Shown piece after piece: positions 17,219 through 25,911 of a stretch of 64,000 bases of DNA. A program made the translations under genes and the position numbers. The notes beneath the pieces are model-generated. The model saw only the letters and a list, made by a program, of their open reading frames with translations. It was not told where the DNA came from and made no database searches. Position 1 is the stretch's first letter. Each line of letters starts with the position of its first letter. This stretch comes from Acidobacteriota bacterium (GTDB lineage: Bacteria > Acidobacteriota > Vicinamibacteria > Vicinamibacterales > 2-12-FULL-66-21): assembly GCA_016184105.1 (NCBI GenBank), contig JACPDI010000032.1, forward strand, positions 45,944 to 109,943, given 5' to 3'.

Positions 17219-18415
17219 TCAGGCCGGCTCGCGGGTCGCCCCCGATTGCAGCATGGCCGCAATCGCGTCGTCATCGAGGCCGGCTTCGCGCAGCACCTCG
17301 CGGCTGTGCTCGCCGAGCCGCGGCGGCAGCCGGCGCACGTCGCCCGGAGAGACCGAGAACGACATCGGGATCCCCGGCATGTTCAGCCGCCCCTCGGTGG
17401 GATGCTCGAACTGCTGCCAGAAACCGGTCGCGACGAGGTGCTCGTCGGCGAGCAGATCGTCGAGCGAGTTGACGATCATGGTCGGCACGTTCGTGCGCCC
17501 GAGGATGTCGAGCCACTCGGCGGTCGTGCGCTGCTCGAGGATGCGGCCGGTCTCGGCGTAGACGTCGTCGATGTGCGCGAGGCGGAGACTGAGCGTGGCG
17601 AACCGGGGATCGGCGCCGAGTTCCGGCCGCCCGGCGACCTCACAGAAGGAGCGCCAGTGCTCGTTGAGGTATGGCAGGACGGCCAGGTAGCCGTCCTTGG
17701 TGCGATAGGGGCGGCGATGGGGGCTGAGCAGACGCGTGTAGCCGACCGTGCCCTCGGCCGGCTCGAACACGCGCCCGAACAGGTGCTCTGCCATCACGTA
17801 CGAGACGAGCGTCTCGTACATGGGCACTTCGATCTCCTGCCCCTCGCCGTGGCGCTCCCGGTGGAACAGCGCCGCGACGACCGCGCCGACGACCGCGAGC
17901 GCGGTGGTCTTGTCGGCGACGATCGTCGGCAGGTAGCGCGGGTCCTCGCCGATCATCGTCGGCAGCATGGCGATGCCGCTCGCCGCCTGGATCGAATCGT
18001 CGTAGGCGGCGCGGTCGCGGTACGGGCCCCGGCGGCTGTACCCGTACGTGCCGCAGAAGACGATCGTCGGGTTGACGCGGCGGACGGCGTCGTAGTCGAG
18101 GCCGAGGCGTGTCAGCGCGGCCGGGCGGTAATTGTGGACGAGCACGTCGGCGCCGGCGGCCAGGCGCAGCAGCGCGTCGCGGCCGGCGGGCTGCTTGAGG
18201 TCGAGCACGACGCTCCGCTTGTTGCGGTTGCACGTCAGGAACAGCGCCGACATGCCGGCGTGGCGCGACGGCCCGAGCTGGCGGTTGCTGTCGCCGCCGG
18301 GGGGCTCGACCTTGATCACGTCGGCGCCCATGTCGCCGAGGATCTGGCAGGCCCACGGGCCCAGGACCACGCTGGTCAGCTCCAGCACGCGCACGCCGTC
18401 GAGGGGTCCCGCCAT
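17219..18415 (-). CDS. CaiB/BaiF family (type III) CoA-transferase
   Basis: A 398-aa enzyme with LDGVRVLELTSVVLGPWA, ADVIKVEPPGGDSNRQLG and NKRSVVLDLKQPAGR. Unlike the other two copies in this window it keeps the Asp at the expected nucleophile site (AAYDDSIQAASG). It converges with the ALDH gene with a 10-bp gap. It is transcribed from the promoter/operator at 18461-18522. It likely activates a carboxylate intermediate of the island pathway by CoA transfer; the donor and acceptor are unknown. Confidence 0.88.
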   Translation of the reverse strand: MAGPLDGVRVLELTSVVLGPWACQILGDMGADVIKVEPPGGDSNRQLGPSRHAGMSALFLTCNRNKRSVVLDLKQPAGRDALLRLAAGADVLVHNYRPAALTRLGLDYDAVRRVNPTIVFCGTYGYSRRGPYRDRAAYDDSIQAASGIAMLPTMIGEDPRYLPTIVADKTTALAVVGAVVAALFHRERHGEGQEIEVPMYETLVSYVMAEHLFGRVFEPAEGTVGYTRLLSPHRRPYRTKDGYLAVLPYLNEHWRSFCEVAGRPELGADPRFATLSLRLAHIDDVYAETGRILEQRTTAEWLDILGRTNVPTMIVNSLDDLLADEHLVATGFWQQFEHPTEGRLNMPGIPMSFSVSPGDVRRLPPRLGEHSREVLREAGLDDDAIAAMLQSGATREPA

Positions 18416-18460
18416 CGCTCACCCGTCCCAGGGCGCGGCGCCGCGGGGCGCGCGCCCATT

Positions 18461-18480
18461 TTGTACTGTTGTTATTACAA
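18461..18480 (-). promoter_or_regulatory. Operator copy e, between divergent CoA-transferase and amidohydrolase
   Basis: In leftward orientation it reads TTGTAATAACAACAGTACAA; the inner GTTGTAATAACAAC is a near-perfect 14-bp palindrome. It sits 46 bp before the CoA-transferase ATG and 70 bp before the amidohydrolase ATG, so it could govern both directions. Confidence 0.7.
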
Positions 18481-18493
18481 CCTGTCTTGAAGT

Positions 18494-18522
18494 AGTCTAG
18501 GAGCCGATCGCGGGGCTGTCAA
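18494..18522 (-). promoter_or_regulatory. Sigma70-type promoter for the CoA-transferase
   Basis: Leftward TTGACA (18522-18517), a 17-bp spacer and TAGACT (18499-18494), with operator e starting just downstream of the predicted transcription start. Confidence 0.52.
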
Positions 18523-18550
18523 GCCAGACGCCCCCGCGCGGGAGTTGCGC

Positions 18551-19396
18551 ATGAGGGCCCTCGACATCGTCGTCAACCTGTGGACCAGCGATCTGACGAA
18601 GAACTATACGCCGAAGCTGAACGCGTTCTGGCAGAAGGTCAGCATCCTCGGCGAAACCGCCGCCGGCATCTCGCTCGAGGAGGAGATCCGGCGCATGGAC
18701 GCCGCGCAGATCGACAAGGGGCTGCTCATCGCCACCACGGGCGGCTGGCAGGGATCGGACATCTTCTTTGAAAAACCGGTCGAGCGGATCGCGGAAGTCG
18801 TCGCGGCGCATCCGCGGCGGTTCAAGGGGGTCGTCGGCATCAACGTCACGCACATCGTCCCCTGGCTCCGGCGCATGGAGATGGCGGTCAGGGAGTACGG
18901 GTTCGTCGGCGCGCACCTGTACCCGCACTGGTTCGGCGAGGCGCCGGACCACCGGCGCTACTACCCGTTCTACGCCAAGTGCGCGGAACTCGGGATCCCG
19001 CTGCAGATCCAGGTGGGACACTCGGCGCAGCAGTTCCTGCCGACCGTCGCCCACCCGATGACGCTCGACCGCGTCGCCCTGGATTTCCCCGAGCTGACGA
19101 TCATCGGGATCCACATCGGCTATCCGTGGACCGAAGAGATGATCTCGGTCGCGTGGAAGCATCCGAACGTGTTCGTCGGATGCGACGCGCACTCGCCGCG
19201 CTACTGGGACCCGTCGTTCGTCCGGTTCATCAACACGCGCGGCCAGGACAAGGTGCTCTTCGGCACCGACTGGCCGGTCATCGATTTCGAGCGCGCGCGG
19301 CGCGAGATCGACGAGCTGGATCTCCGCGAGCGCCCGAAGCAGAAGCTGCTGTGTGAAAACGCCGTCCGCGTCTACAAGCTCGAGCAGTGGGTCTGA
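18551..19396 (+). CDS. Amidohydrolase-2 family TIM-barrel protein with altered metal site
   Basis: A 281-aa protein resembling the ACMSD/Amidohydro_2 group. Late-barrel residues are present: IQVGHSAQQF (strand 5 His), IIGIHIGYPW (strand 6 His) and VLFGTDWPVIDF (strand 8 Asp). The N-terminal strand reads LDIVVNLWTSD, without the usual HxH. Either the metal site is reduced or a different residue binds. Members hydrolyse lactones, decarboxylate or hydrate ring-cleavage products. ATG 18551 is preferred over TTG 18545 because of GGGAG. It is the first gene of the long rightward run. Confidence 0.8.
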   Translation: MRALDIVVNLWTSDLTKNYTPKLNAFWQKVSILGETAAGISLEEEIRRMDAAQIDKGLLIATTGGWQGSDIFFEKPVERIAEVVAAHPRRFKGVVGINVTHIVPWLRRMEMAVREYGFVGAHLYPHWFGEAPDHRRYYPFYAKCAELGIPLQIQVGHSAQQFLPTVAHPMTLDRVALDFPELTIIGIHIGYPWTEEMISVAWKHPNVFVGCDAHSPRYWDPSFVRFINTRGQDKVLFGTDWPVIDFERARREIDELDLRERPKQKLLCENAVRVYKLEQWV

Positions 19397-19428
19397 CGCA
19401 CAACGGCTGCAGGAAGGATTGAGTCGAG

Positions 19429-20283
19429 ATGGGACGCCCTCATATCGAACCGCTCGTTGACACGGACGTGCCGCGCCGGTCGCTCCCGATGCCCGGCTGG
19501 AAGAGCGGAGTCCAGGTACGCACGCTGAGCCTCGACCCGGTCAACGGCGCGTGCACCCAGATCGTCGAGTTCGGCGGCGGGTTCCGCCAGCCGGCCGGCT
19601 TCTCCACCAGCGAGTGGGAGCTGTTCGTCCTCGACGGCACCCTCCACGTCGGCGACGAGGTGCTCCGCAAGGATCATTACCTGTTCGTCCCGGCGGGACA
19701 CCGCGTCGGCGCGATCTCGACCCGCGAGGGGTGCCGCGCGATCTGGTTCTTCAACGACCATTACCCCGACTGGGTCGCGGCCGAGGGGCACCGCGACCGG
19801 TCGGTCGACACCGCGCTGTTCACGAGCGTGAACGCGAACGACACGGTGCGGTGGACGACCCCCTCCTTCGCGCCGCAGACCGAGCCGGGCATCTTCATCA
19901 AGCTGCTCCGCCTGGACGAGAAGACCGGCGCGTTCACCGGGCTCTACAACATGTGCCCCGGCTTCTGGCAGGACAACGTGTCCTTCCACGACTGCATGGA
20001 GGAGGCGTACCACATCTGGGGCGAGTCGTGGATGCTGCAGTTCGGCTACCTGCCGACCGGCGGCTACTTCTATCGCCCGCCGTACATCAACCACGGCCCG
20101 TTCCGCTGCGAGTACGGCACGTACGCAATCTTCCGGACGGACAGCTGGCTGGTGAACCACTTCAACTGGAATCCGTTCACCACGCCCGACGAATGCCGCG
20201 TCAACGTGATCGAGACGATGCGGAAGCGTCAACCGGATCTCATGAAGTGGGTGTTCTTGCATGCCGGCGAGTTCATCCCGTAA
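19429..20283 (+). CDS. Bicupin-type protein (DUF4437-like)
   Basis: A 284-aa protein with two cupin-like halves. The first has SEWELFVLDGTLHVGDEVL followed by YLFVPAGHRVGAIS; the second has SFHDCMEEAYHIWGESW and FYRPPYINHGPF, with His/Glu residues placed as metal ligands. Cupins of this kind are isomerases, dioxygenases or sensors. It lies 32 bp after the amidohydrolase and has an AGGAAGG ribosome site. It is likely co-transcribed and acts on the same intermediate set. Exact reaction unknown. Confidence 0.72.
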   Translation: MGRPHIEPLVDTDVPRRSLPMPGWKSGVQVRTLSLDPVNGACTQIVEFGGGFRQPAGFSTSEWELFVLDGTLHVGDEVLRKDHYLFVPAGHRVGAISTREGCRAIWFFNDHYPDWVAAEGHRDRSVDTALFTSVNANDTVRWTTPSFAPQTEPGIFIKLLRLDEKTGAFTGLYNMCPGFWQDNVSFHDCMEEAYHIWGESWMLQFGYLPTGGYFYRPPYINHGPFRCEYGTYAIFRTDSWLVNHFNWNPFTTPDECRVNVIETMRKRQPDLMKWVFLHAGEFIP

Positions 20284-20296
20284 CGGAGACCCTTCG

Positions 20297-21496
20297 ATGG
20301 CACAACAGCCACGCGGCGCCCTGGCCGGGCTGCGCGTGATCGACGCCGCAACGTTGTTCGCCGGACCGCTGGCGGCGACCCTGCTCGGCGACTTCGGCGC
20401 CGACGTGATCAAAGTGGAGCACCCCCGCGGGGACCCCGTGCGCACGCATGGGCCGCAGAAGAACGGCGTCCCGCTCTGGTGGAAGATGGTCGGCCGCAAC
20501 AAGCACGCGGCCACGCTCAACCTCGGCGCCGCCGAGGGCCAGAAGCTGATGCGCCGCCTCGCGGCGGACGCCGACGTCCTGATCGAGAGCTTCCGCCCCG
20601 GCACGCTCGAACGGTGGAATCTCGGCCCCGACGTCCTCCACGAGATCAACCCGCGGCTCGTGCTGGCGCGCGTCACCGGGTTCGGCCAGTTCGGGCCGTA
20701 CCGATCGCGCCCCGGCTTCGGCACGCTCGCCGAGGCGATGAGCGGCTTTGCCGCCATGACCGGCGAGCCGGACGGCCCGCCGACGCTGCCCCCCTTCGGC
20801 CTCGCCGACGGCATCACCGCCCTGGCGACGACGGCCGCCGTGATGTTTGCGCTCGAGGCGCGCCATCGCACCGGGCGGGGACAGGTGATCGACATGGCGA
20901 TCATCGAGCCGATCCTGACGATCCTCGGGCCGCAGCCGATCTGGTTCGATCAGCTCGGCCTCGTGCAGGAGCGCCGCGGCAACCGCTCCGTCAACAACGC
21001 GCCGCGCAACACGTACCGCACCAGGGAGGGGCGGTGGGTCGCGATCTCCACCTCCGCCCAGAACATCGCCGAGCGCGTGATGCGGCTGGTGGGCCACCCC
21101 GAGGTGATCGACCAGCCGTGGTTCCGCTCCGGGGCCGAGCGCGCGCTCCACGCCGACGAGCTCGACGCGATGGTGGGCAGCTGGATCGCCGAGCGGTCCT
21201 TCGAGGAGGTCTCGTCCGCGTTCGAGGGAGCGGAGGCGGCTGTGGCGCCGATCTACGACATCCGCCACATCATGGAGGACCCGCAGTACCAGGCGCTCCG
21301 CACCATCGTCGCCGTCGAGGACGGCGAGCTTGGCCCCGTGAAGATGCAGAACGTGATGTTCCGCCTGTCGGACACGCCCGGGGCCATCCGCTGGGCCGGG
21401 CGTCCGCTCGGGGCCGACAACGACTACGTGTACGGGGAGCTGCTCGGCCTGCCCGCCGGCGAGCGCGACGCGCTGAAGGCCCGGGGCGTCATATGA
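20297..21496 (+). CDS. CaiB/BaiF family (type III) CoA-transferase
   Basis: A 399-aa enzyme: LRVIDAATLFAGPLAATLLG, ADVIKVEHPRGDPVRTHGP, NKHAATLNLGAAEGQKL and GRGQVIDMAIIEP. At the nucleophile position the sequence is RPGFGTLAEAMSGFA, so Asp is replaced by Gly, as in the 409-1629 copy where it is Ala. ATG 20297 has a GGAG site. The stop overlaps the CitE-like gene as ATGA, so a CoA-thioester made here is probably handed to that lyase. Confidence 0.88.
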   Translation: MAQQPRGALAGLRVIDAATLFAGPLAATLLGDFGADVIKVEHPRGDPVRTHGPQKNGVPLWWKMVGRNKHAATLNLGAAEGQKLMRRLAADADVLIESFRPGTLERWNLGPDVLHEINPRLVLARVTGFGQFGPYRSRPGFGTLAEAMSGFAAMTGEPDGPPTLPPFGLADGITALATTAAVMFALEARHRTGRGQVIDMAIIEPILTILGPQPIWFDQLGLVQERRGNRSVNNAPRNTYRTREGRWVAISTSAQNIAERVMRLVGHPEVIDQPWFRSGAERALHADELDAMVGSWIAERSFEEVSSAFEGAEAAVAPIYDIRHIMEDPQYQALRTIVAVEDGELGPVKMQNVMFRLSDTPGAIRWAGRPLGADNDYVYGELLGLPAGERDALKARGVI

Positions 21497-22407
21497 CCGA
21501 ACAGCCCGCACGCCTGATCCGCTCGCACCTCTTCGCGCCGGGACACAGCACGCGGCTGCTGGCGAAGGTCTTCCTGGCCGGCGCCGACGCGGTGGTGCTC
21601 GACCTCGAGGACGCGGTGCCCGCGGCGGAAAAGGGGGCCGCGCGCCGCGCCGTCAGCGCCGCGCTGGCGGACCGCACGTCGGCGGAACCGCCGCTCGTGT
21701 TCGTGCGGATCAACGGTCTCGAGACCTCCTGGTGGGAGGCGGATCTCGACGCGATCGTCCAGCCCGGGCTCGACGGGATCAGGATTTCGAAGGCGCAGTC
21801 GGCCGCCGACGTGGAGCGCGTGGCGACCGTCCTCGATCGACTGGAGCCCGCGCGCGGCCTTGCGGCGGGACGGCTCGCGATCGTGCCCACGATCGAGAGC
21901 GCCGCGGGCGTGCTCCACGCCGCCGAGATCGCCGCGGGCCCCCGGGTCCGCGCGCTGTCGTTCGGCGCCACCGACTTCGCCCGTGACCTCGGCGCGCAAC
22001 CGGGGCCCGACGATCTGGAGACGCTCTTCGCGCGGTCGGCGCTGGTGGTCGCCTCACGGGCCGCCTCGATCGATCCGCCGATCGCCTCCGTGTACACGCA
22101 CCTCAGCGACGACGCCGGCTTGCGCCGGTCCTGCGAGGCGGCGCGGCGCCTGGGGTTCTTCGGGCGCTCCTGCATCCACCCGTCGCAGCTCGCGATCGTG
22201 CACGAGGTGTTCACACCGTCGGCCGAGGATGTCGCGCGCGCCCGCGCGATCGTGTCGGCCGCCGCCGATGCCGCCGAGCGCGGCGTCGGCGCGTTCGTCA
22301 CCGCCGAGGGGGAATTCGTGGACCGCGCCGTCGTCGATCGCGCGCGCGCCGTCCTGGCCCGCGCCGTCGCCGGCAACCCCACAGGGCCCCAGGAGCCAGC
22401 CTCATGA
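21493..22407 (+). CDS. CitE-like (HpcH/HpaI) CoA-ester lyase or thioesterase
   Basis: A 304-aa CitE-superfamily TIM barrel. Seen are RSHLFAPGHSTRLLAKVF, the metal motif DAVVLDLEDAVP, FVRINGLETSWWEADLDAI, VPTIESAAGVLHAAEIA (metal Glu) and LSFGATDFARDLG. Relatives cleave citramalyl-, malyl- or methylmalyl-CoA, or hydrolyse malyl-CoA. The ATGA overlaps at both ends (with the CoA-transferase and the cyclase genes) indicate a tightly coupled operon. It probably splits a hydroxyacyl-CoA into acetyl- or propionyl-CoA plus an oxo-acid; this is inference. Confidence 0.87.
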   Translation: MTEQPARLIRSHLFAPGHSTRLLAKVFLAGADAVVLDLEDAVPAAEKGAARRAVSAALADRTSAEPPLVFVRINGLETSWWEADLDAIVQPGLDGIRISKAQSAADVERVATVLDRLEPARGLAAGRLAIVPTIESAAGVLHAAEIAAGPRVRALSFGATDFARDLGAQPGPDDLETLFARSALVVASRAASIDPPIASVYTHLSDDAGLRRSCEAARRLGFFGRSCIHPSQLAIVHEVFTPSAEDVARARAIVSAAADAAERGVGAFVTAEGEFVDRAVVDRARAVLARAVAGNPTGPQEPAS

Positions 22408-23216
22408 TCGAGACCGCCCCGTCCTTGTGGCGCATCGCGCAATCCGCCCGGGTGTTCGACCTGGCCCAGCCGCTCGAGCCGCTGATGCCGGTGTCGCCGA
22501 ACCATCCCGGCTTCAAGATGTCGCTGATGCGCCGTCACGGCGATGTCGTGCGCGCCGACGGCGGATCGGCCGCCAACGAAATGATCGTGATCGGCGGGCA
22601 CACCGGCACGCACGTCGACGCGCTGTGCCACGTGTCGCACCAGGGGCGGCTGTTCGGCGGCGTCGATGCCGGCGAGGCGCAACGAGGCGGCCGCTTCACG
22701 GCGCTCGGCATCGAGACGATGGCGCCCGTCGTGTGCCGCGGGGTGCTGCTCGATATCGCGGCGCTGCGGGGCGTCGACGTGCTGCCACCGGGACAGCCGA
22801 TCACCGCCGACGATCTCGAGGCCGCCTGCCGCCGGCAGCGGCTGCAGGTGCGAGAGGGAGACGCGGTCCTGATCCGTTCGGGGTGGGCGCAGCACTGGTC
22901 GGACCCGCAGCGGTTCATCGGGCACGCGGCGGGCGTCCCCGGGCCGGACGAGGGGGCCGCGCTCTGGCTGGCCCAGCGCCGCATCCGGATCACCGGCGCC
23001 GAGACGATCGCGTACGAATGCATCCCGCCGGGGCGCGGTCACGCGCTCCTGCCGGTCCATCGCGTGCTCCTCGTGGAGTCCGGCATCCCGATCATCGAGG
23101 TGCTCGACCTGACCGCCGTCGCGGCGCAGGGGGTGCACGAGTTCCTGTTTGTGATGGCCCCGCTCAGGATTGCCGGCGCGACCGGCAGCCCGGTGCGGCC
23201 GCTGGCGGTGGCATGA
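22404..23216 (+). CDS. Cyclase / kynurenine formamidase-like metal hydrolase
   Basis: A 270-aa member of the cyclase (KynB-like) family. The diagnostic metal motif is IGGHTGTHVDALCHVSHQG. YECIPPGRGHALLPVHRVLL supplies the C-terminal His region. These enzymes hydrolyse formamides, isatin or cyclic amide/lactone bonds with a Mn or Zn centre. It overlaps its neighbours by 4 bp on both sides (ATGA). Together with the hydantoinase and nitrilase genes it supports breakdown of a compound with amide or lactone bonds. Confidence 0.85.
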   Translation: MIETAPSLWRIAQSARVFDLAQPLEPLMPVSPNHPGFKMSLMRRHGDVVRADGGSAANEMIVIGGHTGTHVDALCHVSHQGRLFGGVDAGEAQRGGRFTALGIETMAPVVCRGVLLDIAALRGVDVLPPGQPITADDLEAACRRQRLQVREGDAVLIRSGWAQHWSDPQRFIGHAAGVPGPDEGAALWLAQRRIRITGAETIAYECIPPGRGHALLPVHRVLLVESGIPIIEVLDLTAVAAQGVHEFLFVMAPLRIAGATGSPVRPLAVA

Positions 23217-24637
23217 CGAGCGCGCCGACACCCCTCGAGCAGCTCGCGGCCTTCGTCGCCGGCGTCACCTACGAGCGCCTCCCGGCGGACGTCGTGCTCA
23301 GCGTGAAGCACCGCGTGCTCGACACGGTCGGGCTCTGCCTGGCGGCCACGCCGCTCGACACCAGCGTGCAGGCCGTGCGTCTGGCGCGGGCGTGGGGCGG
23401 CCCGCCGCAGGCGGCGGTGATCGGTCATGACGACCGGCTCGCCGCGAGCGGCGCCGCATTCGCCAACGGCGTGCTGGCGCACTCGCTCGATTTCGACGAC
23501 ACGCACCTGCCCTCCGTGCTGCACCCGAGCGCGTCCATCGTGCCCGCGGTGATCGCGGCCGCCGAGGAGACCGCCGCCCCGCCGTCGGCCGCCATCGCGG
23601 CGGCGGCCGCCGCCTACGAGGTGTGCATCCGGACGGGGATGGCGGCCTACGACCGCGCGCTCGGCAATTCGGTGTTTTTCGAGCGCGGGTGGCACGCGAC
23701 CTCGATTTGCGGAACGCTGGCCGCCGCCGCCGCGGCGGCGAAGCTCTACGGGCTGAGCGCGGCCGGAATCGGCCACGCGATCGCCATTGCCGCGTCCACG
23801 AGCGCGGGCATCATCGAAGCGAACCGCGCGGGAGGGTCGGTCAAACGGTTGCACTGCGGGTGGGCGGCACACGCGGGGCTGATTGCCGCGCAAGCCGCGC
23901 GCGCCGGATTCACCGGGCCCGCGTCGGTGTTCGAGGGGCGGTTTGGTTTCTACCAGGCGTTCTGCGGCGGGATCGCCGCACCCGAGGAGCTGACGCGCGG
24001 CCTGGGTGCGAGCTGGTGCGTGCCGGACGTGTTCTACAAGCCGTACCCCGCGAACCACTTCACCCACGCCGGCATCGACGCGGCGCTCTGCGTCCGCCGG
24101 CAGATCGCCAGCTCCGACGAGGTCGTCGACGCGGAGCTGGCCGTGGCCACCCCCACGCTGCGCACGATCGCGGAGCCGCGCGAATCCAAGATTCGGCCGC
24201 AGTCGGGGTATCATGCGCAATTCAGCGGTCCGTTCACCGTGGCGGCGGCGCTGCTGGGAGGCGGCGGGCTGGGGCTGTGGCTCGATGATTTCACCGACGC
24301 CCACGTTCGCGATCCGCGCTACCAGGCGCTCGCCGCGCGCGTTCGCTGCATCGCAAGCGCCGAATGTGACGCCATCTTCCCGAACCAGTTTCCCGCCGTG
24401 CTCACCGTCACGCTGGCCGACGGGCGGCGGATCGTGGAGAAGGTGCTCGCCAACCGCGGCGGTCCCGGCAACCCGCTGAGCGAGGCGGAGCTGACGGCGA
24501 AGTTCCGCGCGAACGCCGGCCGTGCGCTCGACGAGGCGGCGGCCGTGCGGCTGGCGAACGCCATCGTGACGCTCGAAGCGCGTCCGCTGGAGGACACGCT
24601 GTCGCTCGCGCGGCCGAGTCCCGCCGCGCGGGTCTGA
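23213..24637 (+). CDS. MmgE/PrpD family protein
   Basis: A 474-aa protein, usual length for MmgE/PrpD. Visible are LSVKHRVLDTVGLCLAATPLD, FANGVLAHSLDFDDTHLPSV, and HPSASIVPAVIAAAEE, then KPYPANHFTHAGIDAAL. The family includes 2-methylcitrate dehydratase, cis-aconitate decarboxylase and iminodisuccinate epimerase. The operon position between the cyclase and the regulator suggests dehydration or isomerisation of a di- or tricarboxylate intermediate. Coupled to the cyclase by ATGA. Confidence 0.88.
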   Translation: MTSAPTPLEQLAAFVAGVTYERLPADVVLSVKHRVLDTVGLCLAATPLDTSVQAVRLARAWGGPPQAAVIGHDDRLAASGAAFANGVLAHSLDFDDTHLPSVLHPSASIVPAVIAAAEETAAPPSAAIAAAAAAYEVCIRTGMAAYDRALGNSVFFERGWHATSICGTLAAAAAAAKLYGLSAAGIGHAIAIAASTSAGIIEANRAGGSVKRLHCGWAAHAGLIAAQAARAGFTGPASVFEGRFGFYQAFCGGIAAPEELTRGLGASWCVPDVFYKPYPANHFTHAGIDAALCVRRQIASSDEVVDAELAVATPTLRTIAEPRESKIRPQSGYHAQFSGPFTVAAALLGGGGLGLWLDDFTDAHVRDPRYQALAARVRCIASAECDAIFPNQFPAVLTVTLADGRRIVEKVLANRGGPGNPLSEAELTAKFRANAGRALDEAAAVRLANAIVTLEARPLEDTLSLARPSPAARV

Positions 24638-24663
24638 CGCTGACTGTGACAGAGGATCAAGCT

Positions 24664-25074
24664 ATGTCGAAACGACCGAACGTCCAGAGCGCGCGCGAGC
24701 GGGCCGTCGAGCGCGACACCCAGCGCGCGCGGCGGGCGCGCGACGCCCGGCTGTCCGCCGAGCGCGGCCGGCGCCGCACCGCCACGACTCCCGAGCCGAC
24801 GATCACGTGCGTTGGGCGCGGGCCGGTCGGCGGATCGATTCCGCGGACGGTGCAGGCGTGGATCGATCGCGAGGCGGCCGATCAGCTCCGCCGCTACGGC
24901 CGCATCGCGGCCGAGATGGAAACGCTCGCCCCGGCGCGCGAGCGCTGGGTGCGGGAGTTCTACGAGCGCATCACCGGCCCGCGCGGGTTCTCGGTTCACG
25001 CGGGCCAGCGGCGGACGATTGCCGCCGGCGAGCTGCCGGAGCGCCCGCGCCGGCCGTGGCGCGTGGTCTGGTAG
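24664..25074 (+). CDS. Small basic hypothetical protein
   Basis: A 136-aa Arg-rich protein that I do not recognise. The first 45 residues are highly charged and probably disordered (runs such as RERAVERDTQRARRARDAR). The C-terminal 90 residues look folded: TITCVGRGPVGGSIPRTVQAW, then helices with WIDREAADQLRRYG. ATG 24664 with AGAGGA is preferred over GTG 24646. It lies 26 bp after PrpD and 4 bp before the GntR gene, so it is in the operon. A nucleic-acid-binding or partner role is possible but unsupported. Confidence 0.6.
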   Translation: MSKRPNVQSARERAVERDTQRARRARDARLSAERGRRRTATTPEPTITCVGRGPVGGSIPRTVQAWIDREAADQLRRYGRIAAEMETLAPARERWVREFYERITGPRGFSVHAGQRRTIAAGELPERPRRPWRVVW

Positions 25075-25078
25075 CCCC

Positions 25079-25891
25079 ATGGCGCGCAACCATTCGACCG
25101 GCGCGGAGCGCCAGCCGCGCTCCAAGGAGTTCTTCTCGTCCGAGGTCCCGCTCTACTACCAGCTCGCCGCGGTGCTGCGCGAGCAGATCCTCTCGGGACG
25201 GTTCGCCGCCGGCGACCGGATTCCCACCGAGGCGGAGCTGGTCGAGCACTACGGCGTCAGCCGGATCACCGTCCGCCAGGCGCTCTCATCGCTCGAGCAG
25301 GAAGGCTTCGTGCAGCGCCAGGTCGGCCGCGGCACCTTCGTCCGGGAGCGCCGCACCTTCAGCGGCGAGCTGAAGGTCGAAGGATCGCTCGACGACCTGA
25401 TCTCGATCGGCCAGTTCACGTCGGTGAAGCTGGTGGACCTGCGCACCGTGAAGGCCTCGGGTGCCGACGCGGAGGTGCTCGGCGTCGAGCCGGGAACGCC
25501 GCTGACGCGCTGCTCGCGTCTCCGGTACTGGCACAAGGACCCGTACTGCCACATCGTCGTCGATCTGCCGGCCGACGTCGGCCGCCGGCTCGCGCGCAGC
25601 GACTTCAAGGGGTCGATCCTCGGCGCGATCGAGAACAAGCTCGGGATCGGCATCCGCGATGCCCAGCAGACGGTGCGCGCGTCGCTGGCCGACGCGACGC
25701 TCGCGCGCATGCTCGAGACGCGGATCGGCGCGCCGCTGCTGGCGATCGATCGCGTGGTGGTGACCGACGAGGGAACGCCCATCGAGCACGTGCGGACCCA
25801 CTATCGCAGCGACATCTACTCGTTCGCCGTGCACCTGCATCGCGACCAGGGGCGCCACGTCTGGAACGCGAAGACGAAGCCGCGCGCCTGA
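25079..25891 (+). CDS. GntR-family transcriptional regulator (HutC/UTRA type)
   Basis: A 270-aa protein. Residues about 24-90 form the winged helix: PLYYQLAAVLREQILSGRF, IPTEAELVEHYGVSRITVRQ and VQRQVGRGTFVRERR. Residues about 100-265 form the UTRA ligand-binding domain (VEGSLDDLISIGQFTS, CSRLRYWHKDPYCHIVVD, TPIEHVRTHYRSDIYSF). UTRA domains bind small effector metabolites and release DNA. It is the only GntR gene in the island, and the six TTGTTAT-type sites have the GT-N4-AC core typical of this family. It is therefore the best candidate to bind them, although no copy precedes its own gene. Confidence 0.88.
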   Translation: MARNHSTGAERQPRSKEFFSSEVPLYYQLAAVLREQILSGRFAAGDRIPTEAELVEHYGVSRITVRQALSSLEQEGFVQRQVGRGTFVRERRTFSGELKVEGSLDDLISIGQFTSVKLVDLRTVKASGADAEVLGVEPGTPLTRCSRLRYWHKDPYCHIVVDLPADVGRRLARSDFKGSILGAIENKLGIGIRDAQQTVRASLADATLARMLETRIGAPLLAIDRVVVTDEGTPIEHVRTHYRSDIYSFAVHLHRDQGRHVWNAKTKPRA

Positions 25892-25911
25892 ACGGCCCCA
25901 GTGAGGCGACC

